Notes: generated by a model not told the origin, from the sequence alone. Positions 35,250-44,414 are shown, counted from the first letter of the stretch. The stretch: 64,000 nucleotides of DNA from Bog-532 sp963830385 (GCA_963830385.1 CAWHMD010000010.1:62001-126000); one strand, 5' to 3'. Numbers and translations are program-made.

Positions 35250-37433
35250 TCAGCTCCCTGACCGGGCCCGCAAGCGCCTGGGCCCGACGGTGAGCAGGGC
35301 GAGGGTGAGGCCGCTCAGCCCGAGCAGGGCCGGGTAGTCGCCGTACCCGTGGAAGCGGAACACGACGTGGTCGGTGCCCGCCGGGACGTCGACGGCGACC
35401 AGGGCCGGGGCCACCATCCGGGTCGGTTGCGGGCGGCCGTTGACGGTGGCCGTCCAGCCCGGGTCGTAGGAGGCGCTGAGCACCGCCACACCGGGGCGGC
35501 GCATCTGCACGGTTGCCGTCGCCGCCCCGGCGCTGAGGCCGGCGCTCTGGGCGCTGACCTGGCCGGCCGGGGGCGGGCTGGGCGCTTTCGGCAAGTGGCT
35601 GGGCGCGCCGCCGCTGGACCCGTACCTGACGCCCAGATAGGCGCCGTCGGCGGCCAGCCCGGACCCGAGCAGCCGGACGCTGCGGGTACCCACGTTCGTC
35701 CGGTTCGCCGCGATCTCACCGACGATCTGACCGGCCTGGACGTAGCCGGCGCCGTCGATCGTCCACAGCCAGCAGGGGCCGGAGCGCATCGCCAGCCGCG
35801 CGGGTACCGGCGGCTGCTGGCCGGCGGGCAGGATGAGGTAGCGGATCCCGAACAGCCGGTAGTCCGACGGGTCGTGCTCGTCGACGTAGTACTCCGGGTC
35901 GGTCATCAGCGATGCCGTCCGCAGGGTGTAGCCGACCTCGTCGACGTCGCGGCTCTCCAGGTACTTGAACACCGGGACCGCGCCGACGGTGAAGTCCTGC
36001 CCCCAGTTCGAGGGCATCCCCGCGTAGGTACGCCCGCCGCCGTCGTGCTCGATCACCGCGATGAGGCGATCGACGTCGGCACCTTGGGTACCGTCCGCGC
36101 GGCGCTGGGCCGCGATCGCGGCGGCGTCGTGACGATCGAACGCGCCGAGCTGAAGCCACGCCGGGGCCAGCACCGCAACCGCCACGACCAGCATCGCGGC
36201 CGGGGACAGGGCGGGCGGCCAACGGTGGGCCCGGGCTTCGAGCAGCCGTCCGCAGCGTCCCGCCAGCCACGCCACGCCCCGGCCGGCCAGCAGCAGCGCG
36301 GCCAGCTGCACACCCATCATGAAGCGGCGGAAGAAGAGGTCGGCGCCGCCCGGGATCACGTCGGCCAGCGACCCGAACGTGGTGCGGCCGAACGCGAACA
36401 CCAGGCACACCGCGAGCGCGGCCAGCAGAGCGCGGCCGTCGGCGTCCGCGGGCCAGGCCAGCCACGCCAGCGCCAGCCCGACCGCCGCCAGCACGGTGAT
36501 GACCGGCAGCCGGCCGTGGTCGAGCAACTGCCCGGTGACCAGCCAGCCGACCACCTGCCGGGCGCCGTAGCCGTTGACCAGCCCGGTGCCCTGCAGCGGC
36601 TCGTTGACGGCCGCCCACCGCCGCTGCCCGGCCAGCGGGACGATCACCCACGCCGACGCCAGCAGCGAACCGCCGAGCAGGATCGCCGCCCGCCGCAACC
36701 GGGTGACGAGCGGCCGCCCGGCGACCAGCGGCCAGAGCAGCAGCACCGCGAGCGCGAGGTAGCCGGTCTCGAAGTGCAGTGCGACGGTGAGCGCGGTCAG
36801 CAGGACCGCGCGGAAGTAGCCGCGCCCGTCGCGGATCGCCCGCCAGCTCCAGCCCCAGGCGAGCGGCAGCGTCCACGAGGCCCACAGCTGCGTCCAGACC
36901 CCGAACCCCGTCCACAGATAGGCCTGCTGCTCGTAGCCGACCCCGGCGGCGCTCATCAGGAACGGAGCCATCGCGGCGGAAGCGGCCGCGGCCAGGCCCG
37001 CCCCGAACGCCCTGGCCGCCAGATACACGCTGATCGGCCACAGTGACAGGAGCAGGTACAGCGACCAGCGGAACGCCACGTCCGGCCCGATCAGCAGGCC
37101 GAGCGCGCCGGTGAGCATCGCCGGGAGGCTCTGGTAGTGCAGGAACTGGGGCGACCCGGCCCCGAGGAACGGGAACCAGCTGGTGAGCGGCAGGTGCCCG
37201 GCCCGCAGCTGCGCGGTCGCGAACCGCACCATCTGCTCGTGCAGGGTGCTGTCGTCGAGATAGGTGACCTTGAACGTGAGCGCCCGCAGGCTCACCAGGT
37301 TCCAGCCGGCCGCCGCCGCGACGATCGACCACGGCCACCACGCAGCGGCCCGGCCCCCGCCACCATGCGGGGGCCGGACCACCGGCCGCGCGGTTACCGG
37401 CGCCCTCCCCGGCCGGGCGCCGGCGGCCGTCAT
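35250..37433 (-). CDS. Large multi-pass membrane protein, YfhO/GT-C-like
   Basis: The 727-residue protein has about 11-13 hydrophobic segments, beginning at WWPWSIVAAAAGWNLVSL and running to about residue 470. An outside domain follows (from about 480 to 700), and one more helix lies near the C terminus (YPALLGLSGLTLALLTVG). An acidic pair in TYLDDSTLHEQMVRF after the first helix recalls the catalytic Asp loop of GT-C glycosyltransferases. ASYDPGWTATVNGRPQP resembles YfhO proteins. I chose the ATG at 37433, 4 nt after the stop of the anti-sigma-like gene. An upstream start at 37481 would overlap that gene. Confidence 0.7.
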   Translation of the reverse strand: MTAAGARPGRAPVTARPVVRPPHGGGGRAAAWWPWSIVAAAAGWNLVSLRALTFKVTYLDDSTLHEQMVRFATAQLRAGHLPLTSWFPFLGAGSPQFLHYQSLPAMLTGALGLLIGPDVAFRWSLYLLLSLWPISVYLAARAFGAGLAAAASAAMAPFLMSAAGVGYEQQAYLWTGFGVWTQLWASWTLPLAWGWSWRAIRDGRGYFRAVLLTALTVALHFETGYLALAVLLLWPLVAGRPLVTRLRRAAILLGGSLLASAWVIVPLAGQRRWAAVNEPLQGTGLVNGYGARQVVGWLVTGQLLDHGRLPVITVLAAVGLALAWLAWPADADGRALLAALAVCLVFAFGRTTFGSLADVIPGGADLFFRRFMMGVQLAALLLAGRGVAWLAGRCGRLLEARAHRWPPALSPAAMLVVAVAVLAPAWLQLGAFDRHDAAAIAAQRRADGTQGADVDRLIAVIEHDGGGRTYAGMPSNWGQDFTVGAVPVFKYLESRDVDEVGYTLRTASLMTDPEYYVDEHDPSDYRLFGIRYLILPAGQQPPVPARLAMRSGPCWLWTIDGAGYVQAGQIVGEIAANRTNVGTRSVRLLGSGLAADGAYLGVRYGSSGGAPSHLPKAPSPPPAGQVSAQSAGLSAGAATATVQMRRPGVAVLSASYDPGWTATVNGRPQPTRMVAPALVAVDVPAGTDHVVFRFHGYGDYPALLGLSGLTLALLTVGPRRLRARSGS

Positions 37434-37437
37434 CGGA

Positions 37438-38019
37438 TCACCCGCCGGTGTTCCCGGTGTTGCCGGTACCCCCGGTGTCACCTGTCTTGAAGGTCGTGCA
37501 CTTGTTCAGGCTCCAGGTCCCCACGCCGGTGTTGTCGCCAGTGGTGCCCGGCTTGATGACCTCCGTGCCGTTCGTGCCGATGAGAACCTTCAGCGTCGGC
37601 CCCGGTGCGCCCGGTGCCGGGGTGCAGGTGACCGGGCCCGCGACGGCGGCCGCCCCGGACTGCATGTAGATCGTGACCTGCTCGTGGATCCCCATCGCGG
37701 TGAGCCTGGCGTTCGCCTGGGGAAGCGACGTGGCCTGGTTGATCTGCACCACCACGGTGCCGCTGCTGCTCTGCGTGATGGTGTACGCGGCCGTCACCAC
37801 CCGCCTGGCTCCCCCGGTCGCGGCCGGCGTGCTGCCCGGCGCGGTCAGGCCGAACGCGAGCGCGGTGCCCACCGCCGCCAGCGCGAGCGTGCCGCCCGCG
37901 AGGACGTGCGGACGCCGCAGGAGAGAGGTCCGGCCCGGCCCGGGCCGCTCGGCTTGCGCGAGCGCCGGGCCGTGCTCCCGGGCGATGTCGCGCCACAGAT
38001 TGTCGGTGAACTTAGTCAT
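37438..38019 (-). CDS. Probable membrane-anchored anti-sigma-like protein
   Basis: The 193 residues begin MTKFTDNLWRDIAREHGPAL on the cytoplasmic side, then one membrane helix (about 36-58, GGTLALAAVGTALAFGL) and an external domain with two cysteines near the C terminus (TCTPAPG, NKCTTF). The end is a Gly/Thr/Asn repeat (TGGTGNTGNTGG). The family is not one I can name. Its ATG overlaps the sigma factor stop by 8 nt, which is the usual place for an anti-sigma factor, but the typical zinc-binding HxxxCxxC is missing, so the role is inference. Confidence 0.6.
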   Translation of the reverse strand: MTKFTDNLWRDIAREHGPALAQAERPGPGRTSLLRRPHVLAGGTLALAAVGTALAFGLTAPGSTPAATGGARRVVTAAYTITQSSSGTVVVQINQATSLPQANARLTAMGIHEQVTIYMQSGAAAVAGPVTCTPAPGAPGPTLKVLIGTNGTEVIKPGTTGDNTGVGTWSLNKCTTFKTGDTGGTGNTGNTGG

Positions 38020-38611
38020 CGTTCTCGTGCTCCTTCCGCAACCGGGACCTCGCCCGGGACAAGCGCTTTCGAAATGCGACCCGGGAGACGCCGAGGGCCT
38101 GCGCCGCCTCCATCGGGCTGAGCCCCTCCAGGTCGACAAGCTCGATCGCCGCCCGCTCGACCGCGGGCAGCCGGGCGTACCGCTGCATCAGCGCGGTCCC
38201 CTCGCGCTCGGCGTCGATCCGCCCGGCGAGCTCCTCGATCTCGTCCTCGTCGAGGGTCCGGTGGCCGCCGAGCCGGGCGACCGCGTCCCGGCCACCGGCC
38301 GACTGCTGGCAGTAGCGGGCGAACACGTGGGCAGCGATCCCGAACAGCCAGGCCCGGTCCGTCCCCCGCCGGGGATCGAACTTCGCGAAGCCGTCCACCG
38401 CCCGGACGAACGTCTCGGAGGTGAGATCGGCGACCGTGTGCGGGTCACGGCACCGCCGCGCGAAGTAGCCCATGAGAACGTCGACGTTGCGCAGGTAGAC
38501 CTGCTCGAACTCCTCAAGCGGCGAGTCCGGCGGCCGCCCCCGCGACCGCCCGCTCACCGAGGCTGGCCGCTCCCGCATCGTCCTCACCGGTGCACTTGCC
38601 TCAATCCTCAT
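38012..38611 (-). CDS. ECF-type RNA polymerase sigma factor
   Basis: The 199 residues include region 2 (EEFEQVYLRNVDVLMGYFARRCRD, ADLTSETFVRAVDGFAKFDP) and region 4 (LPAVERAAIELVDLEGLSPMEAAQALGVSRVAFRKRLSRARSRLRK). It will direct RNA polymerase to a small regulon, commonly its own operon. The ATG at 38611 is preceded by AGGGGA. The open frame extends 109 codons further but that part is not sigma-like. It is the first gene of an operon with an anti-sigma-like protein and a large membrane protein. Three 11-bp-spaced repeats lie just upstream. Confidence 0.88.
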   Translation of the reverse strand: MRIEASAPVRTMRERPASVSGRSRGRPPDSPLEEFEQVYLRNVDVLMGYFARRCRDPHTVADLTSETFVRAVDGFAKFDPRRGTDRAWLFGIAAHVFARYCQQSAGGRDAVARLGGHRTLDEDEIEELAGRIDAEREGTALMQRYARLPAVERAAIELVDLEGLSPMEAAQALGVSRVAFRKRLSRARSRLRKEHENDD

Positions 38612-38912
38612 GTCCCCTAGTTGCGCCTCTCGCCCCCGCCTGTGACATCCCCGTCCGACGGTATTCCGACGGTATTCCGACGGTAAAAGGCGAGCCCCGA
38701 AGTCAGGCGCCGGTGATCCACGGTCGCGCTGTCGTGCATCTACCTTGCCGGCCGGGATTCGCGTAGGGTGAGGGTGCTTCCCTGGACCTCGGAAGCTGCG
38801 CCCCCGTCCAACGGCCGGAACAGCAGAGATCCAGGGCTTTCTCATGTGTGGGCCAGCGCACCCCGGGTAGGCGCAGTTATCGGAACCGGCCTGGCCGGTC
38901 CGGAGACCCGGC
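38612..38912. other. Intergenic region between sigma factor and HlyIII genes
   Basis: This 301-bp divergent gap holds no gene I can support. It contains the three-copy repeat at 38654-38685, and the rest shows no clear promoter hexamers. Confidence 0.6.
38654..38685. repeat. Three TCCGACGGTA repeats spaced by one helical turn
   Basis: TCCGACGGTA occurs at 38654, 38665 and 38676, each 11 bp apart, so all face the same side of the DNA. The array lies 43-75 bp upstream of the sigma factor start. It may be an activator site or an ECF -35 element repeated by slippage. Confidence 0.75.
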
Positions 38913-39614
38913 ATGAGATGGAGGCCGATGGTGGCCACGGGCTCCGAAACCGCGGCGCGGTTCTACGATTCCCGGCGCGGCATCTACTACGCCAAGCCAG
39001 TGCTCCGCGGCTGGATGCACCTGATCTGGTTCGCGGCATCCCTCGTGTCCGGCCCGTTCCTGCTGGTCCACGCCCATGGAGCGGCGCAACTGGCGGCGGC
39101 CGCCGTCTACTCAGCCAGCGTCAGCGGCCTGTTCGGGGTCAGCGCGCTGTATCACCGCGGCACCTGGACGGAGGCGTGGCGGCAGCGCTTGCAGCGGCTG
39201 GACCACGCGATGATCTTCTTCCTCATCGCCGGTACGGCGACCCCCGCCTTCGTGCTCAGGACGCCCGGCACCTTCGGGCTGGTCTGCCTGAGCGTGATGT
39301 GGGCCCTGACGATTGCCGCGGCCCTGATCCACCTGACGTGGATGAACGCACCAGAGTTGCTGGTCGGCGGGACGTTCATCGGATTGGGCTGGGCCGCCGG
39401 GCTGGCGCTGCCCTGGGTGTGGATCCACGCGGGCGTCGCCCCCGCGGTCCTGCTCTTCATCGGCGGCCTGCTCTACACGGCCGGAGCGCTTTCGTTCCAC
39501 CACCGCTGGCCGGACCCGTTCCCTTCGGTGTTCGGCTTTCACGAGGTCTTCCACGTCTACGTCTGTGCCGCCGCGGTCTGCCAGTTCGTCGCGATCGCCT
39601 GGTTCATCGCCTGA
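38913..39614 (+). CDS. Hemolysin III/PAQR family membrane protein
   Basis: The 233-residue protein has seven hydrophobic segments. The family residues are present: Ser and His in SALYHRG, Asp in RLDHAMIFFLIAGTATP, and the C-terminal HEVFHVYV, which together bind zinc in PAQR proteins and related hydrolases. The family was named for haemolytic activity, but most bacterial members have no shown role and may hydrolyse ceramide-like lipids. The ATG at 38913 has GGAG upstream. A second in-frame ATG at 38928 is possible. Confidence 0.88.
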   Translation: MRWRPMVATGSETAARFYDSRRGIYYAKPVLRGWMHLIWFAASLVSGPFLLVHAHGAAQLAAAAVYSASVSGLFGVSALYHRGTWTEAWRQRLQRLDHAMIFFLIAGTATPAFVLRTPGTFGLVCLSVMWALTIAAALIHLTWMNAPELLVGGTFIGLGWAAGLALPWVWIHAGVAPAVLLFIGGLLYTAGALSFHHRWPDPFPSVFGFHEVFHVYVCAAAVCQFVAIAWFIA

Positions 39615-39631
39615 ACCGGCGCGCCGCGCGA

Positions 39632-40636
39632 TCAGGAGAGCCGTACTTCGTCGATCCGGACCGGGCGGTGCTCACGCAGCGACAGGGTGCAGGCCTCGGC
39701 GACCCAGCCGGTCTCGACCGCGTCCTGGATCGTGCAGGGTGACGGGCGCTGGCCGGCCACCACCTCGGTGAAGGCGGTGAGTTCGTTGTTAAATGCCTCG
39801 GCGAACCGGTCCATGAAGAAGGTGAACGGCTTGCCATCCGGGAACGAGACACCCGGCTCAGCTGATCGCAGCGGAAGCCCGGGCCCCAGCCCGGCCGCCA
39901 GGCTGTCCGTGGTGCCGTGCACCTCCAGCCGCACGTCGTGGCCGCGCGCGTTGTACCGGGTGTTGGAAACGACTGCGAGGGCGCCGTCGTCCAGGGTCAG
40001 CACGGCCGAGGCCGTGTGCACGTCGCCGAGTTCGCCGAACCATTCCTCATCCTGGGTCGTGCCCGCGGCGTAAACCTCGGTCACCTCCTGTCCGGTCACC
40101 CAGCGGACGGCGTCGAAGTCGTGCACGGCGCTGTCACGGTAGATCCCGCCGGACACGGCGAGGTAGGCCCGTGGGGGCGGGGCCGGGTCGAGCGTCGTGG
40201 ACCGGACTGTCCGCACCCGGCCGAGGTCGCCGTCGGCCACCGCCGCCCGGACCGCGGCGAACGCCGGGTCGAACCGGCGAGGGTAGCCGATCTGGACCTG
40301 GACACCGGTGTCAGCGACCCGGCGGGCCAGCCGGGCCGCGTCGTGGCTGTCGGGTGCCACCGGTTTCTCGCAGAACGTGGGCACGCCCGCGGCGACGCAC
40401 AGCTCGATGAGCTCGGCGTGGAAGGTCGTCGGAGCGGCGATGATCATCCCGTCGACCCCGGACGCCAGCACCGCCTCCGGGCTCTCGGCGACCTGAGCGC
40501 CGGCGCGTTCAGCGACCTCCCTGGCCAGCGCCGACGCCGGGTCGCTGAGCACCAGTTCCTCGACGGCGGGCAGGCCGGCCAGGGTCCCGGCGTGAAACGC
40601 GCCGATGCGGCCGACCCCGAGCAGTCCGAGCCTCAT
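39632..40636 (-). CDS. Gfo/Idh/MocA oxidoreductase, inositol 2-dehydrogenase-like
   Basis: The 334 residues start with the Rossmann motif MRLGLLGVGRIGAFHAGTL. The family Lys is in the CEKPVAPDSH segment (CEKP) and the substrate His in SAVHDFDAVRWVTGQ. It is closest in appearance to IolG-type myo-inositol dehydrogenases, which oxidise a ring hydroxyl to a ketone with NAD+, but the exact cyclitol is not fixed by sequence. It is the last gene of the operon that includes IolD. Its ATG shares one base with the SDR stop. It is convergent with the HlyIII gene. Confidence 0.85.
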   Translation of the reverse strand: MRLGLLGVGRIGAFHAGTLAGLPAVEELVLSDPASALAREVAERAGAQVAESPEAVLASGVDGMIIAAPTTFHAELIELCVAAGVPTFCEKPVAPDSHDAARLARRVADTGVQVQIGYPRRFDPAFAAVRAAVADGDLGRVRTVRSTTLDPAPPPRAYLAVSGGIYRDSAVHDFDAVRWVTGQEVTEVYAAGTTQDEEWFGELGDVHTASAVLTLDDGALAVVSNTRYNARGHDVRLEVHGTTDSLAAGLGPGLPLRSAEPGVSFPDGKPFTFFMDRFAEAFNNELTAFTEVVAGQRPSPCTIQDAVETGWVAEACTLSLREHRPVRIDEVRLS

Positions 40637-41430
40637 CAGCCCATTCCTCCTTGTACGTTCTGGTCCCAGTCGATGACCGAGCCGGTGACCACGCCGGACC
40701 GGTCCGACAGCAGGAACACCACGAAGTCGGCGATCTCGCCGACCTGCCCGAGCTTGCCCATCGGCAGCGAGGCGGCGGCCTTGTCCCGCCAGTCGTCGCC
40801 GGCGCCGTGGAACCGCCGCTGGGTGGCGTCCTCACCGTCGGTGTCGGTCCACCCGATGTCCAGGTTGTTGATCCGGATCCGGTCCCAGCGGTGCGCGTAG
40901 GCGGCGTTGCGGGTCAGCCCGGCCAGCCCGGCCTTGGCCGCCACGTACGGCGCCAGGTAGGGCTGGCCGCCGTACGCCGACGTGCTGCCGATGTTGACGA
41001 TGGTGCCCGGGGCCTGGCGGGCGACGAGGTGAGCGACCACGCCTTGCATGAGGAAGAACGGTCCCTTGAGGTTCACCGCGATGTGCGCGTCGAGCAGTTC
41101 CGGTGTGGTGTCGAGCAGCGTGCCCCGGGTGGTGAGCCCGGCCGCGTTGACCAGGCTGTCCACCCGGCCGAACTCGGCGATTGCCGTGGCCACGCAGGCT
41201 TGGGCCTGGGTCCCGTCGCCCACGTCGGCCTGCACGAACAGGGCCTTGGCGCCATTACGGCTGAGTTCGGCGGCGATCGCCTCGCCCGGCTCACGACGTC
41301 GGCCGGTCACCACGACGAGGGCGCCCTCCCGCGCCGCCGCCCGGGCGATGCCCGCGCCCAGACCGGCTGTTCCGCCGCTGATCAGCACCACCCGGTCCGA
41401 CAGCAGCCCGCGTCCTTCTGGCTCGCTCAT
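40636..41430 (-). CDS. SDR family oxidoreductase (cyclitol/polyol operon)
   Basis: The 264 residues contain ISGGTAGLGAGIARAAAREG, VNAAGLTTRG, catalytic Ser in IGSTSAYGG, and YVAAKAGL with Tyr and Lys. It probably oxidises a polyol or sugar hydroxyl. It overlaps the D-2-hydroxyacid dehydrogenase by ATGA and the next gene by one base, so it is firmly part of the operon. The tail SVIDWDQNVQGGMG is ordinary for the family. Confidence 0.87.
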   Translation of the reverse strand: MSEPEGRGLLSDRVVLISGGTAGLGAGIARAAAREGALVVVTGRRREPGEAIAAELSRNGAKALFVQADVGDGTQAQACVATAIAEFGRVDSLVNAAGLTTRGTLLDTTPELLDAHIAVNLKGPFFLMQGVVAHLVARQAPGTIVNIGSTSAYGGQPYLAPYVAAKAGLAGLTRNAAYAHRWDRIRINNLDIGWTDTDGEDATQRRFHGAGDDWRDKAAASLPMGKLGQVGEIADFVVFLLSDRSGVVTGSVIDWDQNVQGGMG

Positions 41431-42374
41431 CGCCGAGCCCCCTCCCAGCCTGGGTTGGCCACGGCCGCGGGTTCGCGGCCGTCAATCACGTCGAGGACAC
41501 CCTGGGCGGCGGCGGTGAAGGTCGCCGCGGTGGCCCGCCTGCTCAGCCCCATCAGATGCGGCGTGAGGACCACGTCCGGGTGCTGATACAGCGGGTGGGG
41601 CGCGGGCGGCTCGGGGTCGAAAACGTCCAGGCCCACCCCGGACAGCCGGCCGCCGGTCAACGCCCGCCAGGCCGCGTCAGGGTCGACCAGGCCGCCGCGG
41701 CCGCAGTTGACCAGTACCGCACCCGGCTTGACCCGGGCCAGGAAGGCATCGTCGACCAGATGGCGGGTCTGGTCGGTCAGCGGGAGGTGCAGCGTGATGA
41801 CATCGCTGCGGGCGGCCAGCTCGCCGAGGCTGGCGCAGCGCTGGTCGGCCGGCGGTTCACTGACCGGGTCGTAGGCCAGGACCCGCATCCCGAACGCCGT
41901 ACCGAGCGCCGCGGCGCGCCGGCCGATGCGGCCGTAGCCGACCACGCCCAGGGCGGCGCCGTCCAGGTCACTGACCGGGACCGCGGCGCGCTCGGCCCAG
42001 CGGCCCTCGCGGACCAGCGTGGTGAGCGGACCGAACCGTTTGACCAGGTGCAGCGCCATGCCGATGGCGCCTTCGGCTACTGCTGCAGTACCGGCTCCAG
42101 GGGTGATGACCACGGCTATGCCGCGGGCGGTGGCGGCGGTCAGGTCGACCAGGTCGACACCCACGCCGGTCCGGGCGATGACCCGGAGCGCGGGCATCTG
42201 GCCGAGCAGCGCCCGGTCGATGCGGGCGTCGGCCCGGGCGATGGCGCCCACGGCGACGGTGAGGTCCGCCTCACCGGGATCGGCGACGAACCGGCCGTGC
42301 CCGGCGAGCACCCCGGACACCAGCGCCGGGTCGACCGGACCCAGCCCCACCACGACGGGCAGGTCGCCGCCCAT
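41427..42374 (-). CDS. D-isomer-specific 2-hydroxyacid dehydrogenase
   Basis: The 315-residue enzyme reduces 2-oxoacids or oxidises D-2-hydroxyacids with NAD(P). The cofactor motif is LGVVGYGRIGRRAAALG, and catalytic Arg lies in VLVNCGRGGLVD and His in VVLTPHLMGLS. The Glu of the triad (LDVFDPEPP) is present. Its place between a Gfo/Idh enzyme and an SDR suggests that the pathway yields a 2-oxo- or 2-hydroxyacid. It overlaps both neighbours by 1-4 nt. Confidence 0.88.
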   Translation of the reverse strand: MGGDLPVVVGLGPVDPALVSGVLAGHGRFVADPGEADLTVAVGAIARADARIDRALLGQMPALRVIARTGVGVDLVDLTAATARGIAVVITPGAGTAAVAEGAIGMALHLVKRFGPLTTLVREGRWAERAAVPVSDLDGAALGVVGYGRIGRRAAALGTAFGMRVLAYDPVSEPPADQRCASLGELAARSDVITLHLPLTDQTRHLVDDAFLARVKPGAVLVNCGRGGLVDPDAAWRALTGGRLSGVGLDVFDPEPPAPHPLYQHPDVVLTPHLMGLSRRATAATFTAAAQGVLDVIDGREPAAVANPGWEGARR

Positions 42375-43591
42375 CAGGCGTGACCGAAGGTCGCCCCGGG
42401 GACCGGGGCCACCTTGTGCCAGGCGCCGTCGCGGGCCGAGGCGGCCACGGCCGCGGCGACCTCGGCGTCGGCGTGCGCCTCGGAGATGGTCGAGTTGTGC
42501 CGCTCGCCGCCGCCGACCGCGACCAGGAACTTCTTGGCCTCGATGACCTTCAGGTCGTCGTAGCTCATGCTGTGGCCCGGGCCCGGCTGGAACCGGCCGT
42601 AGTCACCCATACCGGGGTGGCCGAGGACCGTGGTGTAGCCGGGCGCGGGACCGCCGCGGCCCAGGCACAGCCGCAGCTCGTTCATCTGCTCGAAGTTCCA
42701 CGCCGCCGAGCCGTCGGTGCCGTAGATCTCGAAGCCGAGGCCGCACTGCGGGCCGACGCTGACCCGTGAGGCCTCCAGCGTGCCGGCCGCCCCGGACGCC
42801 GGCCCCCCGGCGAACCGGACCAGGGCCGCGGCGTAGTCGTCGTTCTCGACCTCACCCAGCTCGCCGCCTTCGATCACGGCGAAGTGGTCGGCCGAGCCCA
42901 TCGGCAGCACCGGCCGCTGGGTGTAGACCGTGGACAGCAGCGACGTGACCTCGGTGATCGGCGCCACGACGTACTGCATGAGGTCGATCACGTGGCTGAG
43001 CAGGTCGCCCAGGGCGCCGCTGCCCGCCTCGGCCTGGCGGAACCGCCAGGACAGCGCGCCGTTGGGCTCGGACGCGTAGCTGTTGAAGAACACCGCGCGC
43101 ACGTTGGTGATGCGGCCGAGCTGGCCGGCCGCGATCAGCTCGCGGACCTGCTCGACCGCGGGGACGTGCCGGTAGTTGTAGCCGATCGAGGTGACCAGGT
43201 CGGCCGCCTGGGCCGCGGCCGCGACCGCCGCGGTCTCACCGGCGTCCCGGCCGACCGGCTTTTCGATCCAGAACGGCTTGCCGGCCCGGGCGGCCGCGAC
43301 CCCGATCTCCCGGTGCAGCATGTTCGGCGCGCAGATGGACACCACGTCCACCTCGGGATCGGCCAGCACCTCCCGGTAATCGGTGGTGGCCCGCTCGTAT
43401 CCGAGGATGTCACGGGCGTAGCTGGCCCGGTCTTCGGCGGTATCGGCGGCGTGCACGAGCCGGGGCCGGATCTTCAGCTCCGGGTAGACCAGCGGGAGTG
43501 CCTGGTAGGCGCGGCTGTGCAGCTTGCCCATCCAGCCCACGCTGATCAGGCCGACGCCGGGCTCCAGGTATCCGTCTTCGGTGATTTTCAT
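42374..43591 (-). CDS. Gfo/Idh/MocA family oxidoreductase, second of the operon
   Basis: The 405-residue protein has the family Rossmann region VGLISVGWMGKLHSRAYQ, CAPNMLHREIGVAAA, the Lys in WIEKPVGRDAG and the His in LLSHVIDLMQYV. It is longer than the IolG-like protein and belongs to a different branch. Its substrate may be a second cyclitol stereoisomer or a hexonate. It starts 14 nt after the aldolase stop and overlaps the next gene by one base (TGATG). Confidence 0.85.
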   Translation of the reverse strand: MKITEDGYLEPGVGLISVGWMGKLHSRAYQALPLVYPELKIRPRLVHAADTAEDRASYARDILGYERATTDYREVLADPEVDVVSICAPNMLHREIGVAAARAGKPFWIEKPVGRDAGETAAVAAAAQAADLVTSIGYNYRHVPAVEQVRELIAAGQLGRITNVRAVFFNSYASEPNGALSWRFRQAEAGSGALGDLLSHVIDLMQYVVAPITEVTSLLSTVYTQRPVLPMGSADHFAVIEGGELGEVENDDYAAALVRFAGGPASGAAGTLEASRVSVGPQCGLGFEIYGTDGSAAWNFEQMNELRLCLGRGGPAPGYTTVLGHPGMGDYGRFQPGPGHSMSYDDLKVIEAKKFLVAVGGGERHNSTISEAHADAEVAAAVAASARDGAWHKVAPVPGATFGHA

Positions 43592-43604
43592 GGCGAACTT
43601 CCTG

Positions 43605-44414
43605 TCAGTGGGTCTTGGTCACCGCGCGGGCGCAGCCGAATTCGGCCGTCACCGCGGCCGCCAGCAGGGTCGAGTCGGAACCGATGGCCACGAACGAAAA
43701 TCCCTGCTCCAGCCGCCGGGCCGCCGCGGCGCCGTCGGTGACGAGCAGCCCGCAGGCCTTGCCGTAACGGCGGCCGGCCGCCAGCACCTGCTCGACGGCC
43801 TCGGTGAACGCCGGCGCGGTGAGGTCGCCGGGGACGCCGAGATCGTGGCTGAGGTCGCGCGGGCCGATGAACAGCACGTCCACTCCGTCCAGCTCGGCGA
43901 TGGCGCCCGCGTCACTGACCGCGGCCGCCGACTCGATCTGGACCACGCCCAGCACCTCGGAATTGGCCCGGTCCAGGGCGCCCGCGTCGAGCCCGAACCG
44001 GCAGGCCCGGTTGTAGGTGGCCACCCCCCGGTCCCCGTCGGGCGGGTAGCGCAGATGCCGGATTGCCGCGGCGGCTTCGCTCGCGCTGTCGAGCCGGGGC
44101 AGCATGACGCCCGCCGCCCCGCTGTCCAGCACCCGCCCCACCCGGATGCGGGCGGCTGACTCGACCCGCACCACGGTCGGCACACCGTAGCTCCCGGCGG
44201 CGGGCACCACGTCGCGGACCTGTTCCTCGCCGCCGGCGCCGTGCTCGAGGTCGAGCAGCACCCAGTCCACGCCGGCCGCGGCGCAGACCTCGGCCGCTAC
44301 CGGCGAGGCGCCGCCGATGAACGTGCCCAGGGTGGGGGTACCGGCCCGCACCACCGCCGCCAGCGCCCCGTGGTTGAGCGGCCCCGGGCCGACCGGGCCG
44401 GTCAGGTCGCTCAT
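43605..44414 (-). CDS. HpcH/HpaI family aldolase
   Basis: The 269-residue metal-dependent class II aldolase cleaves 2-keto-3-deoxy or 4-hydroxy-2-oxo acids to pyruvate and an aldehyde. Visible residues include LLDLEHGAGGEEQVR, catalytic Arg in VVRVES, QIESAAAVSDAGAIAELDGVDVLFIGPRDLSHDLG with metal-ligand Glu and Asp, and EFGCARAV. I chose the ATG at 44414, which overlaps the IolD stop as ATGA, over the one at 44423. It implies that the pathway ends in aldol cleavage rather than the IolJ route. Confidence 0.87.
   Translation of the reverse strand: MSDLTGPVGPGPLNHGALAAVVRAGTPTLGTFIGGASPVAAEVCAAAGVDWVLLDLEHGAGGEEQVRDVVPAAGSYGVPTVVRVESAARIRVGRVLDSGAAGVMLPRLDSASEAAAAIRHLRYPPDGDRGVATYNRACRFGLDAGALDRANSEVLGVVQIESAAAVSDAGAIAELDGVDVLFIGPRDLSHDLGVPGDLTAPAFTEAVEQVLAAGRRYGKACGLLVTDGAAAARRLEQGFSFVAIGSDSTLLAAAVTAEFGCARAVTKTH

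Noticed and set aside
38654..38685. Decamer repeats as a replication origin or iteron plasmid
   Set aside because: No rep gene is nearby and the surrounding genes are chromosomal.
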